64,000 bases of DNA from NCBI GenBank assembly GCA_038277395.1, contig CM076195.1:17244535-17308534 (forward strand), given 5' to 3'. The notes under the pieces were generated by a model that saw only the letters and a program-made list of their open reading frames with translations, did not search any database and was not told the DNA's origin. Of this stretch, positions 11,994 through 22,404 are shown piece by piece. A program made the position numbers and the translations under genes. This stretch comes from Dryocosmus kuriphilus (Eukaryota; Arthropoda; Insecta; Hymenoptera; Cynipidae). The stretch's first letter is position 1. Every line of letters starts with the position of its first letter.

Positions 11994-13013
11994 TTTTTTT
12001 CGCGTATCCCACCTAGTATGCCGATAATGTATATCATAAATCTTATCGCAATGGATCATGTATTAAAAGGGCATACATTTAATTATGTTGATGATATCTT
12101 AGCTATTGTCCCTACCGACAAAATTGATGTTTTCTTAAATATTTTCAATAGTATAGAAGATTCTATAAACTTTACACATGAAATTGAATTCAATAATACT
12201 ATTAATTATCTTGGTTTGCAGATTATAAAAACACCAACTGGTGATCTAATAACTAATTGGTACAAAAAGCCTTCTTGGTCTGGGAGATATTTAAATTACA
12301 ATTCCCATCACCCTTTCTGCAATAAAATTGGCCTAATTAAAGGACTAATCGACAGGTGTATTAAATTAAGTGATATTAAATTCAGACAAGAAAATTTAAA
12401 CCAATTAAAAATCACTTTATTAAATAATAATTACTCGCTTTTTTTAATTAACCATGTCATTAAAGAAATAATTTATGAAATTTATAATACATCTAGTAAG
12501 AATAATAAATGGCTTGATACGTATAACAATTCTGATTTAAAACTTACATTACCCTATGTTCAAGGCCTCTCTGAACGTTTAAGACGTTCTCTAAAACAAT
12601 TTAATATAAATGTCTATTTCAAAAATAATAATACACTTGATCGATATTTATTGAGTAAGAAGGATGGAGATAGTATGGAAAATTTATCAGGAGTTGTTTA
12701 TCTTATAAAATGTAAATGTTGTGATAAAGTATATATTGGAGAAACCGGTAGAAAGATTAAAACTAGAGTCGTTGAACATAAAAGGGATTGTACTGTTGGT
12801 AACTTAAATACAGGATTATCACAACATTCATGGCAATTTAATCATTATTTTGATTTTGATATTAAAAATATTAAAATATTGGCTAAAGAAAAAAACACTT
12901 TTAAAAGAAAAATTATTGAGACTATTTTTATTAATAAGTATCATGGAGTCTCTATAAATCTACAGACTGAAATTCTGAATGTCAATAAAATTTACCAAAG
13001 TATTATACGATAA
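11994..13013 (+). pseudogene. Penelope-like RT (C-terminal part) plus GIY-YIG endonuclease
   Basis: The frame is open for about 340 codons to TAA at 13011. It shows NYVDDILA, the RT catalytic box (near 12085), then the thumb region (TINYLGLQI, KPSWSGRYLNYNS), LPYVQGLSERL, and a C-terminal GIY-YIG nuclease with GVVYLIKC and VYIGETGRKIKTRVVEHK (near 12690-12780), an SQHSW/NHYFDF block and a conserved Glu in RKIIETIFI. The gene product would reverse-transcribe and cleave target DNA, but this copy lacks the RT N-terminus. The open frame extends upstream to 11940 only because the foldback arm happens to be open. Confidence 0.85.
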
Positions 13014-13491
13014 TTGTATGTTATTCTAAGGATTCAAATTTCTCACACTATGGCGCGTTTCTTCAATTTAGTTTCTAAATCACATACCTTAAGGTCGTCG
13101 ATGTTTGTAAATTGCGCCTTTGAAAATTCTGATCGTCATTTCTCGTTTGTCCTTCGTCCTAACTAGTACTACTATTGATTTTTAATTTTAATTTTATTAA
13201 AATCAGAAGTTTCTTTCTCAAAAATGTAGTCATTTGAATTGGGCCCTTTATTTCTGGGCTTCTAATATCCTGAATTCATCGTTTTTTTGAGAATTGTTTT
13301 GACACTCAAGTTTTTGACGTACAAAGTCACTTTGTGGTTTTTAAAAATGTATTTACTCCAAAAGGACTTATTTGCATTTACTTCGGAATTTTACAGGCAT
13401 TTACTTTAACCTTTTTATAAATTATACTCAATTTGTATCTATAGATTGAATGATATTATATACATATATATCCTTTTTAATTTAGGAATTG

Positions 13492-13525
13492 TTTGAAAAA
13501 GACACGCAAAGGTGTCGAAACGTTA
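13492..13525 (+). ncRNA. Hammerhead-ribozyme-like core in Penelope 3' region (candidate)
   Basis: The sequence TTTGAAAAA is followed by a perfect 5-bp stem (GACAC, loop GCAAAG, GTGTC) and then GAAACGTTAC. This mimics the hammerhead order of CUGANGA, helix II, GAAA. Penelope-like elements are known to carry such motifs. The CUGAUGA box is degenerate and helices I and III were not established, so activity is doubtful. Confidence 0.4.
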
Positions 13526-13604
13526 CAAGTTTGAATTTATCAAATAAATTAAGATGTCAACTTAATATTGTTTTATTAATGGCGTAAGACCTATGAAAAA
13601 TTCT

Positions 13605-13676
13605 CATTCAATTTATTAAATTCATTCAATTTATTCAATTTATTCAATTTATTTCATTCAATTCAATTCATTCAAT
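13605..13676. repeat. TTCAATTTA microsatellite at Penelope 3' end
   Basis: Imperfect 5- and 10-base repeats of TTCAA/TTTAT type fill about 70 bp and end exactly where the foldback arm resumes (13677). They could be the element's own tail or target-site slippage. Confidence 0.7.
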
Positions 13677-14103
13677 TTACATCTATACAGGTATAAAATT
13701 AATTAGTCCTTCGGGAACCGTATGCGCTTTGAGAAATGTGTATTTTACGCCAAAAACCATTGAATTTCGAAAGGGCATACTTGTCAATATAATTAACAAA
13801 TGCCATATTTTATAACAGTTTTAAGGACGTCCTCTCGCCCGTCGGTTCCACCCAAACAGTATGCCGATCGTTTTCCGATGGATTTTTTTTCATGAAATAT
13901 CGTTTGATATGCTCGGCATACGTTTAAATATTGTTATAAAACGCAATAAACAAGTAACTTTACCAGCGTAAGTTCCACAGACACCGGCTAATTTTACTCT
14001 TCCATTGTACAGCATATGCATAATTACCAATACCCTTGAGGGCATACATGGTGAAATTATTCTGTTTTTTTGCAACGGGCTGACGGACTAATAGCAGTGA
14101 TTT

Positions 14104-16012
14104 TGGTGGGGTTAGGCTTTACCTCATCAGTGGTGATGACGTGTCCTAAGTATGCGATCTCAGTTCGGAGGAAATCGCATTTGTCAGGTTGTAATTTCAA
14201 ATTTGCTTCCCTTAATTTTTCACAGAGTTTTCTGACCCTTTCATCGTGTTCCTCTAGAGTTTACGAATGAACCATGATGTCATCCAAGTATAGAAAAGCT
14301 TCTGATCCTAACGTCTCCTTTAAGACAGTGTCTGTAAGGCGCTGGAAGGTCGCAGGAGCGTTTTTTATACCCATGGGCATTCGTAAATATGCGAAATGTC
14401 CTCTTCGAGTGGAGAAGGTGGTTTTTAAGCGATCATTGGGATGGGTTTCGACTTGGTGGAATCCGCTTGCTAAATCGAAGACTGAAAAGTAGCGAGCTTT
14501 TCCCAATTGATCGAGTGTATCCGTAATGTTAGGTAAGGGGTAAGCATCACCTATCACTTTCTTGTTTAGAATACGATGATCCATAACTACTCGATATTTT
14601 CTGACCCCAGAAGCATCAGGCTTCTTAGGTATTATCATTATTGGGGAGTTGTACGTTGATTTAGAGTGAGTAATAACACCACTATGTAATTGTTTCTTTA
14701 TCTGTAAATCGAATTGATCTAATGCATCTGGAGGCTGGCGATAAGATTTCCTCGAAATCACAGCATCATCTGTCATCGGAATTCGATATAGTACCTTGTT
14801 CGTGTTACTTAAAATTTCTCCATTGATGTGAAACACATCGGAAAAGTCTCTTGCCCAGCCCATCACGAGCTTCTTTTCCTCTTCATTGAGGTGAGAGGTG
14901 TATAGAGCTTCAGCAACGCGTTCACTTCGATTTCTGTTAGTGTTCAGTTTTTCGGCGTTTGAAGGGTATTTAATGCCCGAGTAGGAGGTCTCTTCTCCGG
15001 GGAACACACAATACTCAAAAGGAACTGAGTCTTGCGAGGAAGAATCCTCCTCGATTCCATCATCAGTAGTGTAACAGACATAATTGTTTTCATGATTATT
15101 TTCATCCCTTATTCCTTCGTCTATTTTAAGAGTTCGGGAAAAAGGTTTGATTTGTGATTTCAGATTCCATTCGGCTTGAGTAGATTCCGGGTCAACAACC
15201 GGTATCGGTGTTATGGGCTTGGATATCACCACAAGGATGTCATGTCGAAATGAGATTTGATCTCTTAAATAGGGATGACCGAAAATACCATCGGCTGATA
15301 TGGGAAATGAGTCCTCTACCACATGGAATGTAACCGATATCGCGAATATTGTGAGTAGTACAGTGCCTAAGGTATTTATTAAATTTTGAGTAATACCTGA
15401 GATACTGATGATGTCATCTTCTACGGCCATTGAACCCTTCAAAACCTTCAACTTTATTAAATTTACGTCGGATCCCGGATCCACTAAAAAACGAGCTCTT
15501 AAAGTTCTACACTCTGGTCCCGTTAATTGTACGACTGGCGAGTCTTCCTTTTCTCGTCCTGCTCGGAGGATTCGTTCTGGTTCTCCAGGAACTGAACGGT
15601 CCTTGGACTTCAGACTCGCGGTTGCGTCCGTCCGGCGGGTCTCTGTAGAGTTCAAAAATTTAAGTGTTGACTCGGAATTGTCCGAAGTATGCGGTACTTT
15701 TTCAAAAGGAACCGCCCCGGAAATTTTTTTGGGCGTTCCTTGGTGATATGCTTGAGTAGGGGGATGAGGCATCGGATAAGGGTATCCATAGCCTGTGGGG
15801 AATGGATTTGGGAACCAGTACGTGTGTGGATAGTATTGAGTGTAGGTGGAAAGGGGAGGATTAAATTGTGGATAAACAGGAGGGAGAGGGTTGAATGACC
15901 TAGTTCTTACTGGGCTATATTCTCGCTGCCGAGACAAATGGTAAGACTTCGCCGATGAAGTTTTCATTTTTTCCGCGTATCGCTGCCTCTCCTCGATGTG
16001 TAAAGCGTGATC
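14104..16012 (-). pseudogene. Gypsy pol: protease and reverse transcriptase
   Basis: Read from 16012 this continues the gag frame after an amber codon. A proline/tyrosine-rich region (first ~80 codons after 15967) leads to an aspartic protease whose active site reads LVDPGSDVN (near 15480) with a downstream GIFGHPYL block. The RT has YNSPIMIIPKK, YRVVMDHRILN, FSVFDLASGFHQ and YLDDIMVHS (14270-14300). A TAA at 14261-14263 follows in frame, then EEHDERVRKL and YLGHVI continue to the foldback insertion at 14103. No CCHC zinc knuckle is visible. It supplies protease and RT for the element; this copy is disabled by the stops and the insertion. Confidence 0.9.
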
Positions 16013-16816
16013 CTAAGCTTCATGTATATGTTTGGGATTTCGCGTATCCGCGAAGGTAGCCATTTCATCGGGTAGTCCCCGAATAGAGGCATCCAAAGCG
16101 CAGTCAATCACACGCTTCATCATGATTTCCGTGTTATCTTCAGGAGACATGTATTTTTCATTTAAAGAATGTCTCGCTCCACTGAATAGTCCCATTGTGC
16201 GGTCGTAATAATCGCTAACATTCTCATTCTGTCTCATCTTGAGATTGACAATCGATTCAAGATACCACTGGTAAACGTTTGTTGGAGCGAAACGTTTCTT
16301 CGAGTGAAAAATTAAGTCTTGCATATTATTAAAATCTTTAGCCCTCACGCTTTCTCTGGCAACTCCCTTTAGTTTGCTTAAAACTACTTTTAAAAATGCA
16401 GTTTCGGAAGGCTCGGATATATACACGGAGCCGTTTATGACATCTTGAATGAAGTCTTTCAAAGGGGGATTTTTGGCGTCCAAAGTGGGGATATGGAAAG
16501 CACATTGTTGGCGCGTCATTCCCTCCAACACGGAAGCCATAGCCATACTTACATCCATTCTTGTGCCTTGGACTTGATTTGTTGCATTGGGGTTAAAACC
16601 AAAAATGTGGGGGGTATTCGAATTTTCGTGACGGGTTTCGCCAGGATTATTGTCCCCGTTTTCGTTAATATTTTGCAGTAAGTAAGTTAAATTAATCCAA
16701 AAGGGTGGTGCAGTATACGAATGTTGAGTAGTAAAGATCGAATCGTACGATGCAACGTATTTCGGCAATTGCATAAGAGCAAAGCATACGCCTTTTATGC
16801 TAAAAATACAACACAA
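16013..16816 (-). pseudogene. Gypsy gag
   Basis: The 267-codon open frame starts at ATG 16816 and ends at TAG 16013-16015. The central part has the helical capsid character of insect Gypsy Gag (VLEGMTRQQ, ISEPSETAFLKVVLSKLKG, NVYQWYLESIVNLKM, NENVSDYYDRTM). The next 15 codons after TAG stay in frame (DHALHIEERQRY) and look like normal Gag sequence, so the amber codon is probably a mutation within Gag and not its natural end. The first ~60 residues are less Gag-like; true initiation may be at a downstream Met. Confidence 0.75.
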
Positions 16817-17095
16817 GAAATGACAAGAAATATAGGCAATTCAATAAGCTCTTAATCTACAATCGTTGATTGATAGCGCATCTGTTTCGCTGATAGTAAA
16901 TCGCTCAACAGGCAATTGCCACGTTTCCGTTATCTGTCCTTAATCTGTGAATATGGTAATATACTTATTTTGTGTTTCTGAAAAAATTTGTCAACATTGA
17001 GCAATAGTTGCCCCTTTACGTCCGGAACGCCGCACAACAGTGGTGTTTTATTTTCATTTATCTTTGAATAATTCAGTCAATGATGTTAAAGGCAC

Positions 17096-17920
17096 GGCCG
17101 TTAGGCTTGACACTCAAGTCTTGGGGAAAATGTCGACTGGCCGTTAGGCTTGCCTAGTTTTCCTGCATTCTAAGTTTTATTAATCAAAATTTATGCAAAA
17201 TTATTTTTCCTACTTCAATAAAATTTCAAAAATTAAAATAATAAAATCAGAACCACTCAAGCGCTGGCCGTTAGGCTTGCCACTCAAGTCTTGGGGAAAA
17301 TGTCGACTGGCCGTTAGGCTTGCCTGGTTTTCTTGCATTCTAAATTTTATTAGTCAATGCAAAATTATTTTTCCTACTTCAATAAAATTTCAAAAATTAA
17401 GATAATAAAATCAGAACCACTCAAGCGCTGGGCTTGCCACTCAAGTGTTGGGGAAAATGTCGACTGGCCGTTAGACTTGCCTAGTTTTCCTGCATTCTAT
17501 ATTTTGTTAATCTAAATTCATGCAAAATTATTTTTCCTACTTCAATAAAATTTCAAAAATTAAAATAATAAAATCAGAACCACTCAAGCGCTGGCCGTTA
17601 GGCTTGCCACTCAAGTCTTGGGGAAAATGTCGACTGGCCGTTAGGCTTGCCTGGTTTTCTTGCATTCTAAATTTTATTAGTCAATGCAAAATTATTTTTC
17701 CTACTTCAATAAAATTTCAAAAATTAAGATAATAAAATCAGAACCACTCAAGCGCTGGCCGTTAGGATTGCCACTCAAGTCTTGGGGAAAATCTCAACTG
17801 GCCGTTAGGCTTGCCTAGTTTTCCTGCATTTTAAATTTTATTAATCAAAATTTATGCACACTTATTGTTCCTCTTCAATAAAATTTCAAAAATTAAAAAT
17901 ATTAACTCATTCAAAAATTA
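17096..17920. repeat. Five ~164-bp tandem repeats in Gypsy leader
   Basis: Units start near 17096, 17266, 17429, 17593 and 17757 (one unit lacks ~8 bp). Each contains the phrase GGCCGTTAGGCTTGCC twice, so the unit has an internal half-period, plus a TTATTTTTCCTACTTCAATA block. The array lies between the PBS and gag, in the presumed 5' leader. Two identical 70-codon open frames in alternate units are a by-product of the repeat. Confidence 0.9.
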
Positions 17921-18000
17921 AAAATATTAACTCATTCAAAAATTAATGCGAGTTAAAAGTTTAAAAGTGTAACAGAGGGATGCACTGTAGGGTAAAGATA

Positions 18001-18018
18001 CCAACCGCTGCCACCAAG
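18001..18018 (-). other. Gypsy primer-binding site
   Basis: On the minus strand the sequence TTGGTGGCAGCGGTTGG follows the LTR 3' end (…GTGACA) after a few bases. The TGGTGGCAGCGG form is usual in insect Gypsy elements. The cognate tRNA was not determined. Confidence 0.6.
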
Positions 18019-18020
18019 TT

Positions 18021-18685
18021 TGTCACGAACGAGAATTTTATTTTCGTCGACGGAGGTCCAAGCTGCCAATTTGTAAAAATTGGTTTTATTTTTAAGTGGG
18101 AAATCGTTTTTGACCCAACTCCCGGACTGGAAGTCCCTTTTTATTCAACAATGTTAAGAATTTTATTAGGAAGTTTCCTTCACAAGAACAAATTTAAACA
18201 TCTACAAAAAGAAAACTTATTCTACCGCAACATCTCTTCGGTAGCAAAGAAGAGATGGCGGGAAAGCACGGTGATCCCGAATTTTGATTCAAAAAAATAA
18301 ATCAGTGGTTATCTCAGTCAATCCCCAGTGATTAAGAAAGAAAGAGAGAGAGAGAGGCGACATCCGGAAACGAGGCAATTGCTAACCGCGATTAATTTTT
18401 TTAAACTCCAGTCGTTACTTATTAAAAAAAAAGAAATTACAATAGTATCTGACCTTTTGTCCTGTAGTGCAGACCGTCCTTGGTGCAGGTCTAGTATTAG
18501 ACCTTGCTGCCATTTTCACTTACACTCGCGCGTCACGATCGCGATCCGCCGTAACCCCTAAACATACGTTTTACAATATTGTAGTTTTCTAGTCCTTTTC
18601 TTTACACACACTCACTTTTCCGTTTTGCGGAGAACCGCGAAGTTTACAAATTTTAACGTCTCGAAGAGACTTCTTCTCCGTGACA
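18021..18685 (-). mobile_element. Gypsy 5' LTR (665 bp)
   Basis: The LTR is bounded by perfect 7-bp inverted ends, TGTCACG at 18021 and CGTGACA at 18685. It is adjacent to the PBS on the inner side. On the minus strand it holds AATAAA-type signals near the 3' end and a run of CT repeats. A (GA)n tract at 18338-18357 lies inside. The partner LTR is outside the window, so LTR divergence and target duplication cannot be measured. Confidence 0.7.
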
Positions 18686-18984
18686 CAACTTCCCCTGTTG
18701 GGTCTCCGTGCGAAGCTAAAATCAGACGGGCAGGGCGAATTCTAGGTACTAGACCTAAACCTTGTCTTTTATTACGAGTACTTCCTTAAGAAGCGACGAA
18801 CAACTGCCCAGAGGCTAAGCGTTGGCTACACCTCGTAGGCTATGGTATGCATTAATTATGGAGGTTTTTTTGCTGAAATTGCATCTTGGATCCGCGGGAT
18901 CGCGGCGAGGTCGTTAGTTCGCGCGATCCCAAAATGCTGATTTAAAAATGTGATTCCACACATGTGATTCCACACTTGATGCAT

Positions 18985-19110
18985 GATCGGGTTTGATTTT
19001 GCGACTGGCGCTTGATTCTGCGACTCACGCAGAATCAGTACGACTGATTCCTGTAGATTCCGCCTGAGTCCGCCTGATTCCAGCTGATTCTTTGTTGATC
19101 CTTGACCGAT
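18985..19110. repeat. GATTC-rich cluster A
   Basis: GATTC or its complement recurs about every 10-14 bp (for example CTGATTCCTGTAGATTCCG). It is preceded by AAAATGCTGATTTAAAA at about 18930. Confidence 0.6.
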
Positions 19111-19789
19111 TCTCTCGATTCTCGACCAAACGCCTGTTCTTCGTGTCGTTTTATTATTTAAGGTACAGGTTCTAGTTTGATTGAACATCGGTGTTTATAA
19201 TTATTATTCAATGCAGAAGTGGAAAATGCTACTACGAAAATTCTTTTTATAATTATAAAACGCCTCGGTTCCATGAAAAACGTTTATAGGAAAAATCGAT
19301 TACCACTTTCCTAAAAATAACGAATTTAATTCTATCACGTATCTGCAAATGTGTTGATTATGAAACGCTATTTACATGACTTGTTTCGAGTTTTTATGGG
19401 TGAGAGAAAAAAAAAAATGTCAAAAATTATTTTTAATCACGCAAGCAAACATAATCTTAATGACAATATTACATTATTTTACAATTTTGATATAATTTAT
19501 AGGAAATTTTTTCGGATATTAACAATAAACGAATTCATTACTGTAAATACTATAATACTATAATAAATATATACTACACCAATATCTGAATGAAAAAAAA
19601 AATTAAGATATTTTGATTATTTGGTCACTTACTTGTATTTATCAATCCGCTTTGAAAAGTTTTCTAAATCAAACAAGAGGTGTAAATTTAAAGCCAGATG
19701 TACCGCCGTTCTGAACCACATCTAATTTTTACTGGTTTCTTTTGAAGGGGAAATAAAATTCCATGGATGTTCCTTCATTTTTTTAGAAT

Positions 19790-20375
19790 ATTTGCTTCCT
19801 CATAGAGGAAGCTTTGTAGTCGTTATATTTTCCAATATTTAAAAAATGATTTGATTAAACTTTTCTCAGTTGATAAATGTCTAATACAACATTCTAATTA
19901 ATTGTCCGGATGTATGCGTGTGTATGTATGGATGTCGCCGTAGATAAATGAATGAAATTTGTAGGGTTTATTTGCACTACCAGTATCTGAAGACGTGCCC
20001 AAGGATTTTTCAAAATATTGAAATTTAAAATTTTAATGTACTTTTATAATTTTGAAAAATCGATTATTCGACTGTAAGTTCTTAATTAATCAAATTTCAA
20101 AGATGATGTAAGGAAAATGAATGTTACTTTCATCGAGGCAAATCGATTGACCTTATAATATTAATGCACGTAATTGAATATTAATGCACTTAATTGAATA
20201 TTAAGGAAGTTATGGTTATTTATAATTGAAAAAATTGATTTTTCGACTATAAGTTCCTAAGTAGTCAAAATTCAAAGCTGATGTAAGGTACATAAATTTT
20301 CCTTGCGTAAAATTCGTTAATGCTTTCTCTACGAGGAAGCAAGTAAATTTGCGACTTTATCATAATGAGGAAGCA
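19790..20375. repeat. Possible non-autonomous element with CTTCCTC/GAGGAAGC ends
   Basis: A short palindrome CTTCCTCATAGAGGAAGC lies at about 19796-19813, and CTACGAGGAAGCAAG plus ATGAGGAAGCAAA lie at 20328-20372. Inside are two diverged direct repeats of a TTTTTCGACT(G/A)TAAGTTC segment (near 20067 and 20235). No target duplication was confirmed. Confidence 0.35.
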
Positions 20376-21229
20376 AAATGCTCATCAAATGATCACAAAA
20401 AAAATATAAATAGAGTTAAATAAAACACCCGCGATTGAATTCACAGCTAGTTTATGTTTATATCAGTTCTTCAATGTTTATTTATTATATTACAGCAACA
20501 GTTCAAACATACTTTTGAGCATACTTTACATTTAGAAACGAACATTATATACTATTTATTTGGCCCCGAAAAATACTTTATTCCTGCATTTTCACTTTCC
20601 ATATTATTTAATCGTGCTTTCATCCGTATACGATTAATATAACGAAAATTATATTGCAATCGGTATGCAAATACTCTTCTTTCATACTTCATACCGAAAA
20701 AAAAACATGGTACGTAGTTATCGAATATAATATCACACATACAACTTAAGTTCTAATATCTTGCATTTATTTCTAAAAAGTAATGCTAGTTCTGTCAAAA
20801 ACACTCTTAGTCTCTTCTTGTACAAAAATATTTTGGCATTTGTTTTTTACAATATTAGTTTCCCTTTCGTCTTACGTATCACAATATTTGTTTATCTTAC
20901 ATGTAAAACGGCCCAATTAAGTAAAAGGAGTAAATTCTCTGTTTTTAAGTGATTTAAAAAATATAAAAATATCGCTTGAGTACAACTTATTTGCTCTCTT
21001 TGAAGAGGAGAGTTTAAAACCTGAATAAACAATTACAGGAATACTTTATCACTATTATCACAACACTGTACACCGCGAAGTACACCAGCGACCGAGCTGG
21101 CGATGTCAATTGTCAGCTGAGAACGAATACAGCTTCACAGGATCCACGTATGTGTATCCTGCGTTCGAGACTGCGCATTAAGACGAATTTTGACGTGTCG
21201 ATCTCAAGCTAACTCGTTCGAGTGTGCAC

Positions 21230-21440
21230 GGAATCATACTGATTCCAACTGATTCCGAACTGATCCCGAGTGATTCCCGGTGATTCTTCTGAATCTTACT
21301 GACGAACGCGGCTTTCAAACTTTCAGAATCGATCCCGAGGTCGATTCCTAAAATTCTACCGATTCAGGCTGATTCCCTACACGAGCCTTTGATTCTGAAT
21401 CGATTTTAAGTGTGGAGAATCACTGATTCCTCCAGTGAAT
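21230..21440. repeat. GATTC-rich cluster B
   Basis: About 14 copies of GATTC or GAATC are spaced mostly at 10-14 bp, many as CTGATTCC. It is followed by CAAAATGCTGATATCC (21460), which resembles the phrase beside cluster A. Confidence 0.6.
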
Positions 21441-22404
21441 GACCCCTCGGAGCGACCACAAAATGCTGATATCCAAATTTTGCAATAAATATTTTTGAAA
21501 AGTGCACTTGCCTTGTTACTAAGCAATAAATGAAATAATAATTATTTCGTTCTCTGCGAGCTACTAGACCCTTGGCCATTGTTAATTACCATTTGTTTGT
21601 TAATTACCATTTGTTACTGAAACAATGTATACCTTTTCTTATTTTTCAGATTCGAGTGCTCAGGGCCAAAAACCTTAGCGGATTTTAATTTTCCTTTGTT
21701 TAATTAATAAATTATAATTTATTTAGTAATTTTTCCGAAGTTCTAACCGATTTAAATTAACATTTTCTTTAGTTTAACAATATCCAATTGATTTTAGCAT
21801 GTTATTATTGTTAAACATTTAGTGATTATTCTTGAAAGTCTCCATCTTTTATTCTTTCTTTTAAGTTTATAATTTGGTCCTAACTTAGGGGTTAAGAATT
21901 TTGATGATTAGTAAAGTCTTTAATTTTGGAATTTTTAAATATCGATCGACAATTATGAGCTCTGCTAATATTTATTTGGAAATTGTTCACTAATTGACAA
22001 TCTTGATTTTGACTTCAATTTATATTGTTTTTCTTTTTATTAAACATTGCCAATTAGTAGCAGTTTTTATGACAATTGTCGAAGGTCCTTTTTGTTTTTG
22101 ATTTTTTTAGTTATTCGTATTTTGAACTTAGGTAGCCCGGGTGGTCCTAAGAATTTGATTTAGACATACTTTTTCATTTAAACAATTACTGTTTATAATA
22201 ATTGTCATTTTGTGATCGTGCGGGCATCGCGAGTATCAGGAGAGCATGAGTATTAAGAAGTCGCGTCTGTCATTATTGTTGTCTCACTTGTCCTCGTCCC
22301 GATCCTCTCACCTGTGTATCTCTCCCTCTTTAGCCTATTCGCTGCATATGCGGTGTATCTATAGGTATAGATCGTACGTTAAATAATGGAGAGGCACTCA
22401 ACTC

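Larger units (their letters stand above)
11992..13676 (+). mobile_element. 5'-truncated Penelope-like retroelement
   Basis: The insertion lies within the right arm of the foldback element. It carries the C-terminal part of the RT, a GIY-YIG endonuclease and a 3' untranslated region with a hammerhead-like motif, and ends in a TTCAATTTA-type microsatellite. The RT fingers and most of the palm are missing, so the copy was probably truncated on insertion, which is common for these elements. No clean target duplication is visible; instead about 150 bp of target is absent. Confidence 0.8.
6346..14100. mobile_element. 7,755-bp foldback composite transposon, no transposase, TSD ATA
   Basis: The ends are inverted repeats starting TAGTCCGTCAG (6346, plus strand; 14100, minus strand). 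They are flanked by ATA at 6343-6345 and at 14101-14103. Removing the element and one ATA joins the Gypsy RT codons in frame across the junction, which fixes the ends. The outer inverted repeats are about 1 kb (6346-7390 and 11545-14100, the latter split by a Penelope insertion). Between them lie two further palindromes (7405-9515 and 9530-11525). No open frame resembling a transposase was found. A 3-bp duplication occurs in several superfamilies (for example Harbinger, CACTA, Zator), so the class is undetermined. Confidence 0.85.
11545..14100. repeat. Right outer arm of foldback, split by Penelope-like insertion
   Basis: Bases 11545-11991 and 13677-14100 are the inverted counterpart of 6346-7390. 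The flanking phrases AAAATTACCTAAAATTTTGC (ending 11991) and ACATCTATACAGGT (from 13679) match the left arm in reverse at about 6887-6905 and 6728-6742. About 150 bp of arm sequence present on the left (6745-6885) is missing at the insertion point. Confidence 0.85.
1..18685 (-). mobile_element. Gypsy (Ty3-type) LTR retrotransposon, nested and incomplete at left edge
   Basis: Read on the minus strand the parts follow in order: LTR (18685-18021), PBS, repeat-rich leader, gag (16816-16013), protease-RT (16012-14104), RNase H (6342-5496), linker (5418-4897), a second RNase H1-type domain (1952-1350) and a pre-integrase domain (576-133). Two large insertions, a foldback composite and a Transib-like element, account for the gaps. 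No integrase and no second LTR lie in the window, so the element runs off the left edge. Gag and pol share one frame, now broken by several in-frame stops and at least one frameshift, so this copy is dead. Gypsy assignment rests on RT and RNase H motifs; membership of the 133-1952 segment in the same element is inferred from order and strand. Confidence 0.85.
18686..22400. other. Non-coding repeat-rich interval
   Basis: There is no convincing gene here; short open frames lack codon structure or family motifs. It holds two clusters rich in GATTC (18985-19110 and 21230-21440), a possible palindrome-ended repeat (19790-20375) and otherwise AT-rich DNA. Bases 18690-18850 look like a decayed fragment of another element but I could not assign it. 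Confidence 0.6.

Noticed and set aside
6346..14100. Polinton/Maverick element
   Set aside because: The size is too small, the duplication is 3 bp not 6 bp, and no polymerase, integrase or capsid genes are present.
14070..15898. Plus-strand open frames opposite Gypsy pol
   Set aside because: Shadows of the conserved minus-strand protease-RT frame.
17193..17732. Two identical 70-codon open frames (17193-17405, 17520-17732)
   Set aside because: They are the same part of the 164-bp tandem repeat; identity follows from the repeat and there is no protein signature.
16013..18685. Infectious retrovirus-like element with envelope gene
   Set aside because: No envelope-like frame is visible in the window; the element is degenerate and lacks its 3' part.
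19351..20952. Short AT-rich open frames (62-70 codons)
   Set aside because: Dominated by Phe/Ile/Asn/Lys codons expected from AT-rich DNA; no start context or homology.
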